From: Thiorhodovibrio litoralis
GTDB taxonomy: Bacteria > Pseudomonadota > Gammaproteobacteria > Chromatiales > Chromatiaceae
Direction: 5' to 3'
DNA: 64,000 nt
Assembly: GCF_033954455.1 (NCBI RefSeq)
Contig: NZ_CP121473.1
Location: forward strand, 806,001 to 870,000
Part shown: positions 18,089 to 26,386 of the stretch, one piece after another
Layout: every line of letters begins with the position of its first letter
Numbering within the stretch: the first letter of the stretch is position 1
Position numbers and translations under genes: made by a program
Notes under the pieces: model-generated
Seen by the model: only the letters and a program-made list of their open reading frames with translations
Told to the model about the DNA's origin: nothing
The model's database searches: none

Positions 18089-19486
18089 TTAGTCTAGCCC
18101 AGATGCCGGGCGGGAATCCAAACGGCACTGCTGAACCCGATTGCGCCCGGCCTGTTTGGCTTGATAGAGCGCGCTGTCCGCCGCGGCGATTAGCTCGTCA
18201 GGGGAATCGGCATCCTGCGCCGGGAAGCAGGCGAGCCCGATGCTGATGGTGACCTGCAGGCGCAGCTTTGCCGTCTCGACGACCTGATCAGCTACCGCCT
18301 CGCAAATGCGCTCGGCCAGCGCACGGGCCGCCTTGCCGTCGGCGCCCGGCAACAGAATCAGAAACTCCTCACCGCCATAACGCAGCACGATATCGCCCTG
18401 GCGCGACAAGCGTTTGAGCGTTTGCGAAACCTCCACCAGCACGCGGTCCCCGATCAGGTGTCCGTGATCGTCGTTGACGGCCTTGAAGTGGTCGATGTCC
18501 AGCATCAGCAGGCTAAGATCGCTGTCGCTGCGGTTGGCGCGTTGGAATTCCTCGTGCAGCCGTGCCATGCCGAAACGGCGGTTATACAGGCCGGTCAGCG
18601 GGTCGATGACCACCAGATGCTGCAAATGATGGTGTGCCTGGGCATTGTTCAGCGCGAGCGCGAAGCTCTGCTGAAAGAGCGTCATCATGCGCCGCGCATG
18701 TTGGCTGAACTCATGCGCGCGCGCGAGCAAGAACAGCCCCAGTGCCACCCCTTTGAAGGCGAGGGGAATCAACACCAACTGGCGCGGGCGAAAGCGGGTC
18801 AGCACCGCGTCGATGGCGACATCGTCCGGTAGGGTGACGGTCACCGCGTGGTTGGCCGCCAGGCAATGGCGCACCGGCTCGCTGGCGGATGGATCGGTGA
18901 GGCCGTGAATGCCGCGCTGCGCGGTCAGTGTCAGTTCGCCTGCCTGCTCGACGATGACCGCGCCGGCATCGGCCTGGGTGTGCTCGATCAGCCGATCGAG
19001 GGCCTCTTCCGACATGGGCTCGAGTTCCAGCTTGCCGGTTAGGCGATGGACGAACTCGTTCACCGCAGCCTCGACCGCGTGCGAGAGCAGGAGCGCGTCG
19101 ACTAGGTCGTTGAAAGAGCGTGCGATTTCTCCGATCTCGTCAGCCGAGTCGATGGTGAGCTGGCATTTCTCGGGGGTGCATTGCTGCCAGTTGTTGGTGT
19201 CGGTGGCACGGCGGATGGCGGCCTCGACCTTGCGGGTTTGTTTTGAAAGCCGCCGCAATCGCGGTGCCACCACCCAGCGTGCGACCAGGAAATTGGCCAG
19301 GGCCACCATCAGACCCGCGGTCAGGCAGGCCAGCCGGAACCGCAATGAATAGACCTCTTCGGCTGGAAAGCCAAGCCAATGCATGATGAAGGGAAACAGC
19401 AGACCGATCGCCAAGCCGAGACCGGTCATCCATGCGACCATGTCGTAGCAAAGCTTCCGCGTCAGCTTTGGTAGCACCATACTCAT
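18089..19486 (-). CDS. Membrane-anchored diguanylate cyclase (HAMP-GAF-GGDEF)
   Basis: 465 residues. Two membrane helices (about 15-37 and 50-72) flank a very short periplasmic loop, followed by a HAMP-like linker, a GAF-like domain (about 145-290) and a GGDEF domain. The active site reads RYGGEEF, a functional variant, and RQGD five residues upstream matches the inhibitory I-site RxxD, so feedback inhibition by c-di-GMP is expected. No EAL domain is present. It is transcribed away from the DsrE gene. Confidence 0.88.
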   Translation of the reverse strand: MSMVLPKLTRKLCYDMVAWMTGLGLAIGLLFPFIMHWLGFPAEEVYSLRFRLACLTAGLMVALANFLVARWVVAPRLRRLSKQTRKVEAAIRRATDTNNWQQCTPEKCQLTIDSADEIGEIARSFNDLVDALLLSHAVEAAVNEFVHRLTGKLELEPMSEEALDRLIEHTQADAGAVIVEQAGELTLTAQRGIHGLTDPSASEPVRHCLAANHAVTVTLPDDVAIDAVLTRFRPRQLVLIPLAFKGVALGLFLLARAHEFSQHARRMMTLFQQSFALALNNAQAHHHLQHLVVIDPLTGLYNRRFGMARLHEEFQRANRSDSDLSLLMLDIDHFKAVNDDHGHLIGDRVLVEVSQTLKRLSRQGDIVLRYGGEEFLILLPGADGKAARALAERICEAVADQVVETAKLRLQVTISIGLACFPAQDADSPDELIAAADSALYQAKQAGRNRVQQCRLDSRPASGLD

Positions 19487-19881
19487 CAGCCCCGCCTCCT
19501 TTGTTAGCGACGCTGTTGCCGCGTCCTTATCTCATCATGTCGGTTGTACTTTGCTACAGCTTGTGATGTTGTTCCGTACAGTGAACACGCTGCCATCGCT
19601 GCGGACTATAGCATCGAAATGAGTTCCACTAAAGTGTGCAGGGGAAAGAAAACGGCAAATCAGTCATCGATAAGTATCTCATCAATAAAGCAAATTAGAA
19701 CATAAGAAAAGACTGATTCATTAATCCGCTGTGATCTTGAAAAATAGCCGGAAGCCGCAACTGTCCTGTCGCTGTCACTGTTTTCACTAGACCCTGATGA
19801 GGTATTGCTTTGCGCAATTGCCTGATAACAGTGCAAGCGTCAAATCAACAAGACATCATGAACACCAAAGGAGAACGGCCC
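19487..19881. other. Divergent intergenic region, 395 bases, AT-rich centre
   Basis: It separates the diguanylate cyclase (minus strand) from the DsrE gene (plus strand). The stretch 19610-19760 is clearly richer in A and T than its surroundings, as expected for promoters, but I could not assign a reliable -35/-10 pair. AAAGGAG just before 19882 is a good ribosome site for the downstream gene. Confidence 0.4.
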
Positions 19882-20352
19882 ATGTTTACTCGGCGGCTTT
19901 TTTTAACCCTGCTTTTCAGTATGCTTGCGAGCGGTATCGCGCATTCAGAGACCGCCTATGAGCCGCAAAAAGTGGTCTATCACGTCAACTACTACGACCC
20001 TCAGCTACAGACAGCGGCGCTGCGCAACATTCAAAATCACATCAACGCTGTTGGAGCCGACAAACTTGAGGCCAAAGTCGTCATGCACGGCGATGGCGTA
20101 TCCCTGGTGCTGGACCCTGACTATCTGGAGGACACGAAGATGAAATCGGCCAGTGCCGATGCGAATATGCAAGCGCGAATCGCTGGGTTAAAGTCCCAGG
20201 GAGTAGTCTTTGAAGTGTGCGCAAACACCTTGAATGGGCGCGATATTCCACGGGATGCGCTCTATGATGTGTCCGACTCCGACATCGTGCCGAGTGGCGT
20301 CGCCGAGCTTGGGCGGCTTCAGCAGCAAGGATTTGCTTACATCAAGCCTTGA
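19882..20352 (+). CDS. Secreted DsrE-family protein
   Basis: 156 residues from the ATG at 19882, preceded by AAAGGAG. A signal peptide (FTRRLFLTLLFSMLASGIAHS) precedes a DsrE/DsrF-like domain (KVVYHVNYYDP, AKVVMHGDGVSLVL, LKSQGVVFEVCANTL with a single conserved cysteine, and a C-terminal GVAELGRLQQQGFAYIKP). Cytoplasmic DsrE proteins transfer sulfur; this exported version keeps the Cys in the CANTL motif and could handle reduced sulfur in the periplasm, where the sulfur globules of this lineage lie. That functional link is inference. Confidence 0.78.
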   Translation: MFTRRLFLTLLFSMLASGIAHSETAYEPQKVVYHVNYYDPQLQTAALRNIQNHINAVGADKLEAKVVMHGDGVSLVLDPDYLEDTKMKSASADANMQARIAGLKSQGVVFEVCANTLNGRDIPRDALYDVSDSDIVPSGVAELGRLQQQGFAYIKP

Positions 20353-20383
20353 AGGCAGGCACAGAGCGCGTCTGGATCGGCAG

Positions 20384-21058
20384 CTACGCCAGCGGACCGA
20401 CCCACACCCCCAGCACCAGTATCAGGCTGGAGGTGACAGTGATCAGGATATTGTCGTCAATCGGTCCGAACTCGTAGCGTTCCACGATAGTCGCGACAAC
20501 GGCCGAGAGCATCCCCCACAATGGAATTGCCGGTTGGGCATGGAGGCCCACCACATAGCCGATCGGCACGCACAGCAGCAGCATGAAGACATTGCCCACC
20601 GGGCTCTTTGAGCGATGGCGGATCAGCGCATTGCGTGCGATGCCCGTCACCCCGTCGCCAAAAGCCATATAGAGCGCCGGCAGAATGGCCAGCGAGGGCT
20701 CATTCAGTAGCCACCAGAGCGCGGAGACCGACAGCGCCCACATGAGCGCGAACTTGACGTCGTTTTGGTTCTCCTGTGTCTGGAACCAATAAAACCGCCA
20801 GCCGCTGAGGTGTGCGGCCCAGGTCAGCGCGGTCAGGAGTAACCCTGCAACCAAGGGTACCCAGGGACTGGTGAAAACCAGCGGCACCGCCAGCGACCCA
20901 ACCCCGCCGGCGGCCATGTGCACGATCTTGCGGTTGTAGTAGACCGCCCGAATCGGCTCCATGCCGCGCGCGACCATCCAGCGATAGGGCAGGATGGTGA
21001 GGAACAAAACGCCCAGCACATAGAGGCTGAGCAGCAGCGCCCAGAGGAATTGGGACAT
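20384..21058 (-). CDS. Dolichol/phytol kinase-like integral membrane protein
   Basis: 224 residues, about seven membrane helices. NRKIVHMAAGG near the N-terminus, FGDGVTGIARN in the middle and a KSPVGN motif match the SEC59/VTE5/DGK1 superfamily of CTP-dependent prenol or lipid kinases and CDP-diglyceride synthase relatives. A phytol kinase role would be reasonable in a bacteriochlorophyll-containing organism, but nothing nearby confirms it. It lies downstream of the sulfur globule gene on the same strand with a structured 200-base spacer between them. Confidence 0.6.
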   Translation of the reverse strand: MSQFLWALLLSLYVLGVLFLTILPYRWMVARGMEPIRAVYYNRKIVHMAAGGVGSLAVPLVFTSPWVPLVAGLLLTALTWAAHLSGWRFYWFQTQENQNDVKFALMWALSVSALWWLLNEPSLAILPALYMAFGDGVTGIARNALIRHRSKSPVGNVFMLLLCVPIGYVVGLHAQPAIPLWGMLSAVVATIVERYEFGPIDDNILITVTSSLILVLGVWVGPLA

Positions 21059-21129
21059 ATAAAGCCGCCTTGCGAGGAGAGAGGGTCGGTTGAGAGTGAA
21101 ATCTCGTTGTGGCCGATGTCTGACATGAA

Positions 21130-21213
21130 GAGCCCCGCGTCTGATCCGCGGGCCCCGATACCCTGGGAAGTCCGCAGGGTTTCAGGAAGCGTGCCCGAGG
21201 AAACGCGGGGCTC
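21130..21213 (-). other. Structured spacer with competing hairpins
   Basis: GAGCCCCGCGT (21130-21140) pairs perfectly with ACGCGGGGCTC (21203-21213). Within it, CCCGCG-loop-CGCGGG at the left end offers an alternative local hairpin that would break the long stem, and ACCCTG/CAGGGT makes a third hairpin in the middle. It lies in the leader of the prenol-kinase-like gene and the tail of the sulfur globule gene. It may be a 3' or 5' untranslated regulatory structure or a small RNA. It is not a tRNA. Confidence 0.4.
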
Positions 21214-21225
21214 GAGTGCGGGCTA

Positions 21226-21246
21226 AAGCGCCTCGGCGAGGCGCTT
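21226..21246 (-). terminator. Hairpin downstream of the sulfur globule gene
   Basis: AAGCGCCTC and GAGGCGCTT form a perfect 9-bp stem with a three-base loop, 13 bases past the stop of the sulfur globule gene. On the minus strand only a weak T-run follows, so termination may be partial. Confidence 0.5.
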
Positions 21247-21259
21247 AGGTCGCGGGGGA

Positions 21260-21592
21260 TTAGTCCTTCGACGATGATTGGGCCGGTGCGCTTTGGTACG
21301 GATAATACCCGGAGTATGGATAGGCATATCCGCCATAAGGATAACCGTAGTACGGGGTGTAACCGCCATAGTAAGGCGCATAGCCGCCATAGTACGGATA
21401 GTAACTGCCGTAATAGGGATAATAGCCACCATACCAGGGGTTACCGCCCCAGGGGCCGCCGTTCCATGGCCCGCCGCCCGACCAGGGCCACCAGAACGCC
21501 TGTGCTGGCATACTGGCGAGCACGCCAGCGCCGGCGATCAGGGCTGCCGCGAAACCGAGCTTAAGTCTATTGGGCTTGGGTGTTTTGGTCAT
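21260..21592 (-). CDS. Sulfur globule envelope protein (SgpA/SgpB-like)
   Basis: 110 residues. A signal peptide cut after MPAQA leaves a mature protein starting FWWPWSGGGPW, followed by short Gly/Tyr/Pro repeats of the PYYGGY type to near the C-terminus. This matches the structural proteins coating periplasmic sulfur globules in purple sulfur bacteria, where they form a protein envelope around stored sulfur. The composition (almost only G, Y, P, W, S, A) is unlike any neighbour. GAGGG lies before the ATG. It is a strong lineage marker for Chromatiaceae-like sulfur oxidisers. Confidence 0.85.
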   Translation of the reverse strand: MTKTPKPNRLKLGFAAALIAGAGVLASMPAQAFWWPWSGGGPWNGGPWGGNPWYGGYYPYYGSYYPYYGGYAPYYGGYTPYYGYPYGGYAYPYSGYYPYQSAPAQSSSKD

Positions 21593-21703
21593 AACTTAAC
21601 CCTCAACAGTGAACGGATTAAACGACAGGGACCTCGGCAATGACCGGGTCCCGCTGTATTTTATAGCGCGACCGTCGGCTTGCTTCAAGTCGCTCGCGTG
21701 CGG

Positions 21704-23044
21704 TTAGAGTCGCGACTGACGCTGCCAATACCCGGTCATTTCCAGATAGCCACGGCCGATTTCAGCGGGCCTGGCGCTGTCTTCTCCCCTGTCAGCTTGC
21801 TCAAGCACCTGAACCGCGCCCTCCCAATAGATGGTCGCGGTGGAGCGGCGCGCGTCGAGCTCCTGGTCGTCCATCAGTGGCACCAGGCGCAGGCGCTGGC
21901 CGGGTAGATCCAGTTTCCATTCGATCGGGTAGCGGGTTCCGGTGCGCGACGATTGCCAGAAGCGCTCGGGCGTGAAATCGATCTCATCCGGCATCAGGAT
22001 GCGGGTTGGCTGCCCGGGGCGAACCAGAGTGCCGCCGGCCCAGAGCTTGCTTCCATCGACCTGGCGCATCCGATAGGCCATCAGCGAGCCCCCGTCGTTC
22101 AGGTTGATGCCGATCCAGTCCCAGCCCGCCGCCTGCTCGGGCAGATAGGCGGTGGACCATTCATGGTCTAGCCAGGCGTGTCCGGTAACGGCGCGCGCTT
22201 GGTTCTCGGCGGCTTTCGGCCCGCTGTCAGCGCCGGTTTTCGTGTCCGTGGCGGACAGGCGCAACTCCCCGGTCACCGCGAGCTGGGGGCGACTGTAATA
22301 GTAACTTGCGTCGCTCGGGTCAGGGCTTTTCTGACTGAACCCGTCGCGGCCATTGAGCACGGGCGGGGCGGGCGGGGTCAGGCGCAGGTCGAAGGCGAAG
22401 TCATCGGCCTGGATGCTGGCGTGATAGCTGTCGGTGGTCGGGTCGCGTTTTAGCGCCCAGTCTTGAATCCAGACGTGGGTGTCCTCGCGCGACAGCCCGG
22501 CCAGCGGCGGCAGCTCGCGCGCGGCGCGCTCGTCATGCAGCAGGTGGCCGGTGTCCGGATCGGCTAGTGCGGCATGGGCGAGGATCAACTGCCGGGGCGC
22601 GAAGCGGCTGGGATTATCAGCGCCGATGCCGGTCGCGGAGCGAAAGAATGTCACCTGAAAGCCGCGCTCGCGGCCTTGGTCGTCGGTGAGCCAGCCGGTG
22701 ATGTACCACCATTCGGTGCGGTAGCTCGGATGGGCGCCGAAGTCGCGCGGGAAGCTCAGAGCGCGCTCGGGGGTCACCTGGGTGAAGTGGCCGGCATCCT
22801 CGGCGATCGCCGGAACTGTCGGCATCCACAGCAGTATCGAGACCGCTATCCAAGCCGGTATCCAGGACAGAACCGCGCACAGAGCCGGGATGCGTGCGAT
22901 CGGCGCGGCCAGGGACCGTAATTGGTTCGCTATCCCGCGAACCCGGCGGTTCCGGTGCCGCGACTCGGTGCGACCGGCTCTCTGGTGCTCGGAATCATGC
23001 CATCGAGGTCTGGCAAGGAAGGTTTTGGGTCGCGCCTGCTTCAT
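21704..23044 (-). CDS. AttH-like secreted hydrolase (lipocalin-like)
   Basis: 446 residues from the ATG at 23044, which overlaps the permease stop (TGATG). A long basic N-terminus precedes a hydrophobic export segment (about residues 50-80). The rest has the AttH/COG5621 pattern: FGAHPSYRTEWWYITGWL near the start, a central GHAWLDHEWSTAYL, WDWIGINLNDGGSLMAYR, and a GYLEMTGYW tail. The fold is lipocalin-like, related to carotenoid 1,2-hydratase CrtC. Genes of this family nearly always follow FtsX-type ABC permeases, as here. The substrate is unknown; CrtC activity itself is unlikely given the ABC context. Confidence 0.8.
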   Translation of the reverse strand: MKQARPKTFLARPRWHDSEHQRAGRTESRHRNRRVRGIANQLRSLAAPIARIPALCAVLSWIPAWIAVSILLWMPTVPAIAEDAGHFTQVTPERALSFPRDFGAHPSYRTEWWYITGWLTDDQGRERGFQVTFFRSATGIGADNPSRFAPRQLILAHAALADPDTGHLLHDERAARELPPLAGLSREDTHVWIQDWALKRDPTTDSYHASIQADDFAFDLRLTPPAPPVLNGRDGFSQKSPDPSDASYYYSRPQLAVTGELRLSATDTKTGADSGPKAAENQARAVTGHAWLDHEWSTAYLPEQAAGWDWIGINLNDGGSLMAYRMRQVDGSKLWAGGTLVRPGQPTRILMPDEIDFTPERFWQSSRTGTRYPIEWKLDLPGQRLRLVPLMDDQELDARRSTATIYWEGAVQVLEQADRGEDSARPAEIGRGYLEMTGYWQRQSRL

Positions 23045-25746
23045 CACCAATCCTCCCGCACCGCCAGCACCGCGTCTTGTCGCATGGCCTGATTGCCGGC
23101 AACCCGCGCTGCGGCAGCAGCCAGCACCACCATGGTTGTCGCGAACAAGGTCAGCAGCACCACCGGCACCGCCAGCTCCATGCTCCAGTGGAAGCTCTGG
23201 CGGTTGATGACCTCGATCAGCACCCAGGCGATGCCACCGCCGGCGATCAGACCAACCAACACCGAGAGCAGGGCGCCGAGCGCCGCCTCCAGCCCCAGCA
23301 GCCGGCCGATGTCGCCCCGGTTGAGCCCGAGATGACGCAGAATGCCAAATTCCTTGCGCCGGCTGCTCGCAAGCGCGGCAAAGGTGGTGGCGATGCCGAA
23401 CAGGCCAATCAGCACCGCCACGCCTTCCATCAGATAGGTGACGAGAAAGGTGCGGTCGAAGACGGTCAGGATCATCGCGCGCAAATCGCCGGGCAGAATC
23501 ATCTCGCTGACCGAGTCGCCCAGGGCGGTGCGAATGCTGTGCATGATGGCTTCCGGATCGGCGTCTGGCGCGAGCATAAGTCCCAGGTCGTTGGTCAGGG
23601 TGTCGCCGCTCAGTGCGCGGTAGTCGTCCATGCGGATGACAATGGAACCGTGCTGGCGCGCGTAGTCACGCCAGATGCCTGCGATGGTGAAGGCGCGCAA
23701 GGTGCCGCCAAACGGCAGCTCCAGGCGATCGCCGACGCCGAGCCCACGCTGATCGGCCAGCGCCTCGGAGATCCAGGCCGGTGGCAGCGCATCCTCGCGC
23801 CTTTGCAGACTGCCGGCCACCAGCGGCAGGCCGCCAGCACCATCGACACGCCGCGCGATCAGACTGACTGCCGGCCCAACGTTTTCGAGCTGGCTGTTCG
23901 CGAATTCGCCGCTCTCTAGCTGGCTGTCGCCCTGCTGTTTATCTTTGCGCGAGCTGCGGTCTGGCTGACTGGGGGCAGCCCGGGCGCTATCGAGTCGGAC
24001 GCTGTCGAAGCGCACCGGATAAAGCTCCCACACGCCGGGCAGGGCGCGCACTTGCTCGACCTGATCGGGTGCGAGAAAGCCGCTGGCGCTGGCGTCCGAC
24101 GCGCGCAGATAGAGATCGGCCGGCAGCATGCGCGTGAGCCAGTCATCGACCGAGCCGCGAAAGGAATCGACCATCACCGCCATGGAGGCAGCCAGGGCGA
24201 CGCTGGCGACGACTCCAGCGCCAGCGACCACCGTCTGCCCGGGGGCGGCGGTGAGGCGCGCCTGCGCCAGCCGCGGAATGGGGCCGGCAGCAAACACCAG
24301 CCCAAAGCGCAGCCAGCCAAGCAGTCGTGTTACGCCTGGCAGGGTGAGGATGGCAGCGAGCAAAATCAGCAGCACCGCCAGATAGCCGAACACCGGAATG
24401 CCCCATACCGGCGGCAGGGTGCAGAGCAGCGCCGCCAGCCCGGCGCTGCCAAGCGCCAGGGTCCAGCGCGGACGGGCGCGATAGGCCTCGGCCTCATCTC
24501 CAGCTTTCAGCGCTTGTGCCGGGGCGGTGCGCGCCGCTTCCCGCGCCGGCAGCCAGGCACCGGCCAGGCCGGCTCCCACGCCAAGGGCGACATAACTCAG
24601 GGTGGCGAGCCATTGCCAGCTCAACTGCGGATTCAAGCCGCGAAAGAACCCGGCACCGAGATCCCCGCCGACGGCGGTGAAGGCCAGGGCCGCCAGCAGA
24701 TAGGCCAGTAGTGCGCCGATCAAGCCGCCGAGCAGTCCCAGCAGGGCACCCTCGGCCAGCAGACCGCGCCACAGCTCCGCGCGCGTCAGCCCCAGCGCGC
24801 GTAGAAAGGCCAGCTCCTGGCGCCGGCGCACCACCGCGAGCCACTGGGTGGAGAACACCAGAAAGCCGCCGGTGAGCAGCGCAATGGTGGCGAGCATGGT
24901 CAGATTGACGCGATAGGCGCGCGTCAGCCCGAGGGATTCGCTCGCGGCCTGTTCCGGCGGCAGCACAGTGAGACCCGGCGGGAGCTGCGCGGCAATGGCG
25001 GCGCGCGCCTGCGCCGGCGGCAGATTCTCGCGCAGGCGCAGATCGATGCGGCTCAGCACGCCAAGGCGGGAAAACTGCCACTGGGCCGCGGCGATGTCCA
25101 TCACCGCCAGTTCCTGCCCGACGCCGGCGGAGGGCACGCTACCGGCGACGCGCAGCCGGAGTTCCTCGGTGCCGGCCTGCAGGGTCAGACTGTCGCCGGG
25201 CTTGAGTTCGAGTCGCTCGGCGGCGGCCGGGCTCAGAAAAAGTGCATCCTCGCGCAGAGTCGCGAGCAGATCAGGGGGCGAGCGCCTGGCGTCGGACTGG
25301 GGAGCGTCGGGGTCCGGCGCTGGCTCTGACTCTGAATCTGACTTCGGCGCGTTGGCAACGTCGGCATTGGCAGGCTCGGGCATCAGCGCCGCATTCACCG
25401 CCGCCAGGCTGAGCACATCAACGCCAAGAATGCGCAGCGTCTCGCGACTGCCCGGCAGCCGCGCACTCAGCTCCAGCACCGGGCTGGCAGCGGCCACCTC
25501 CGGCAGCTCGGCAATAGCCGCGAACAGGGCATCGTCAAACCCACTCGCGCCCGCCAGCACTTGCAGATCCGCCTGACCGTTCAAAATCCGCACGCCGCGC
25601 TGAAACTCATCCAGAGCACCGCGATGGATCAGCTGCACCGCCAGCCCCAGCGCCACCCCGAGCGCAATCGCCAGCACCGACAGTGCCGTCGGCAGCCGTC
25701 GCCGCCACAGGCTGGCGAGAAACAGATGGCGCAGGGTGGCGGTCAT
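23044..25746 (-). CDS. FtsX/MacB-type ABC transporter permease (two-block, AttF/AttG-like)
   Basis: 900 residues from the ATG at 25746, preceded by GAGGG. There is one N-terminal membrane helix (ALSVLAIALGVALGLAVQ), a periplasmic domain, a first FtsX block (about 275-420), a middle helix pair, a second periplasmic region and a second FtsX block at the C-terminus (helices near 770-890). Such permeases work by mechanotransmission with a LolD/MacB-type ATPase, moving lipids, lipoproteins or peptides at the outer inner-membrane face. No ATPase gene is adjacent; the best candidate on the same strand lies at 43310-43987, across the accessory island. Translation is coupled to the AttH-like gene. Confidence 0.85.
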   Translation of the reverse strand: MTATLRHLFLASLWRRRLPTALSVLAIALGVALGLAVQLIHRGALDEFQRGVRILNGQADLQVLAGASGFDDALFAAIAELPEVAAASPVLELSARLPGSRETLRILGVDVLSLAAVNAALMPEPANADVANAPKSDSESEPAPDPDAPQSDARRSPPDLLATLREDALFLSPAAAERLELKPGDSLTLQAGTEELRLRVAGSVPSAGVGQELAVMDIAAAQWQFSRLGVLSRIDLRLRENLPPAQARAAIAAQLPPGLTVLPPEQAASESLGLTRAYRVNLTMLATIALLTGGFLVFSTQWLAVVRRRQELAFLRALGLTRAELWRGLLAEGALLGLLGGLIGALLAYLLAALAFTAVGGDLGAGFFRGLNPQLSWQWLATLSYVALGVGAGLAGAWLPAREAARTAPAQALKAGDEAEAYRARPRWTLALGSAGLAALLCTLPPVWGIPVFGYLAVLLILLAAILTLPGVTRLLGWLRFGLVFAAGPIPRLAQARLTAAPGQTVVAGAGVVASVALAASMAVMVDSFRGSVDDWLTRMLPADLYLRASDASASGFLAPDQVEQVRALPGVWELYPVRFDSVRLDSARAAPSQPDRSSRKDKQQGDSQLESGEFANSQLENVGPAVSLIARRVDGAGGLPLVAGSLQRREDALPPAWISEALADQRGLGVGDRLELPFGGTLRAFTIAGIWRDYARQHGSIVIRMDDYRALSGDTLTNDLGLMLAPDADPEAIMHSIRTALGDSVSEMILPGDLRAMILTVFDRTFLVTYLMEGVAVLIGLFGIATTFAALASSRRKEFGILRHLGLNRGDIGRLLGLEAALGALLSVLVGLIAGGGIAWVLIEVINRQSFHWSMELAVPVVLLTLFATTMVVLAAAAARVAGNQAMRQDAVLAVREDW

Positions 25747-25916
25747 GATTATCCCTCGCATGATAACAAGAGCAACTTGAGCATCCTTTGCGGGTCTTCC
25801 CGCCTGGTACTGACATATTGGTGCCGAGCGCAGCGCGGCAAGCTCTTCAACCTTCCAAAAAGCAAGCAGCGATCACGATCATCTCACTGATTTCCGACGT
25901 GCGTGTCGTCTAAAGG

Positions 25917-25966
25917 CTCATGGTCCCGGCCACCTCGGATGATGAAGCCACGGGATTCACGGCAGG
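25917..25966. repeat. Dispersed intergenic repeat, copy 2
   Basis: It starts CTCATGGTCCCGGCCACC and is the partner of 3393-3442. It lies in the 333-base gap between the ABC permease start and hipB, where no gene was found. Position and sequence suggest a relic of a mobile or repetitive element at the edge of the accessory island. Confidence 0.5.
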
Positions 25967-26041
25967 GGTTAGGACCGGCCCGCAATCGCTCGCCCCGCAC
26001 CGATCTGGCCAGATTGCATTTCACAGTAAAAGCAATCAAAA

Positions 26042-26076
26042 TTTCCTTTAGGTCAGAAAACGCCTAATAACGGAAA
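26042..26076 (+). promoter_or_regulatory. Candidate HipB operator
   Basis: TTTCCTTTAGG and CCTAATAACGGAAA form an imperfect inverted repeat ending three bases before the hipB start. HipB-type repressors bind short inverted repeats in their own promoter, so autoregulation here is plausible but unproven. Confidence 0.35.
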
Positions 26077-26079
26077 TAC

Positions 26080-26364
26080 ATGTTTGCATTAACAGACGCC
26101 GAGCAAGCCACCTTAACGGCCTTGGGCGCACGCCTTCGCCGTCGCCGCCTGCTGGCCGAGGAGCCACAGTTTCGCGCGGCGGCCCGCATCGGGCTCTCGG
26201 TGCCGACCTATCGCAAACTCGAGCAAGGTGACCCCAGCGCGCAGATTGGTGCCTGGCTGCGCGCCATCCGACTCTATAGCGCGCTGGAAGACGTCGCTAC
26301 GCTGATCCCTGAGTCGCTGTTCGATGCCGACCTCAGTCGCCAGCGTGCCCCGCGCCGCCAATGA
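26080..26364 (+). CDS. hipB: HipB-like helix-turn-helix antitoxin/repressor
   Basis: 94 residues with an XRE-type helix-turn-helix (ALGARLRRRRL, then AAARIGLSVPTYRKLEQGDP) and a C-terminal tail. Its position just before a HipA kinase gene identifies it as the antitoxin and autorepressor that binds HipA and the operon's promoter. An imperfect inverted repeat lies right before the start. Confidence 0.8.
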   Translation: MFALTDAEQATLTALGARLRRRRLLAEEPQFRAAARIGLSVPTYRKLEQGDPSAQIGAWLRAIRLYSALEDVATLIPESLFDADLSRQRAPRRQ

Positions 26365-26386
26365 GCACCAAAACGGGCAAGCGCTG

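Noticed and set aside
21130-21213. tRNA-like or known riboswitch
   Set aside because: The closing stem has 11 pairs, there is no T-loop GGTTC segment and no recognised riboswitch core.
21704-23044. Carotenoid 1,2-hydratase (CrtC)
   Set aside because: The lipocalin-like fold is shared, but coupling to an FtsX-type permease and the AttH motif set fit the secreted hydrolase family better, and no carotenoid genes are near.
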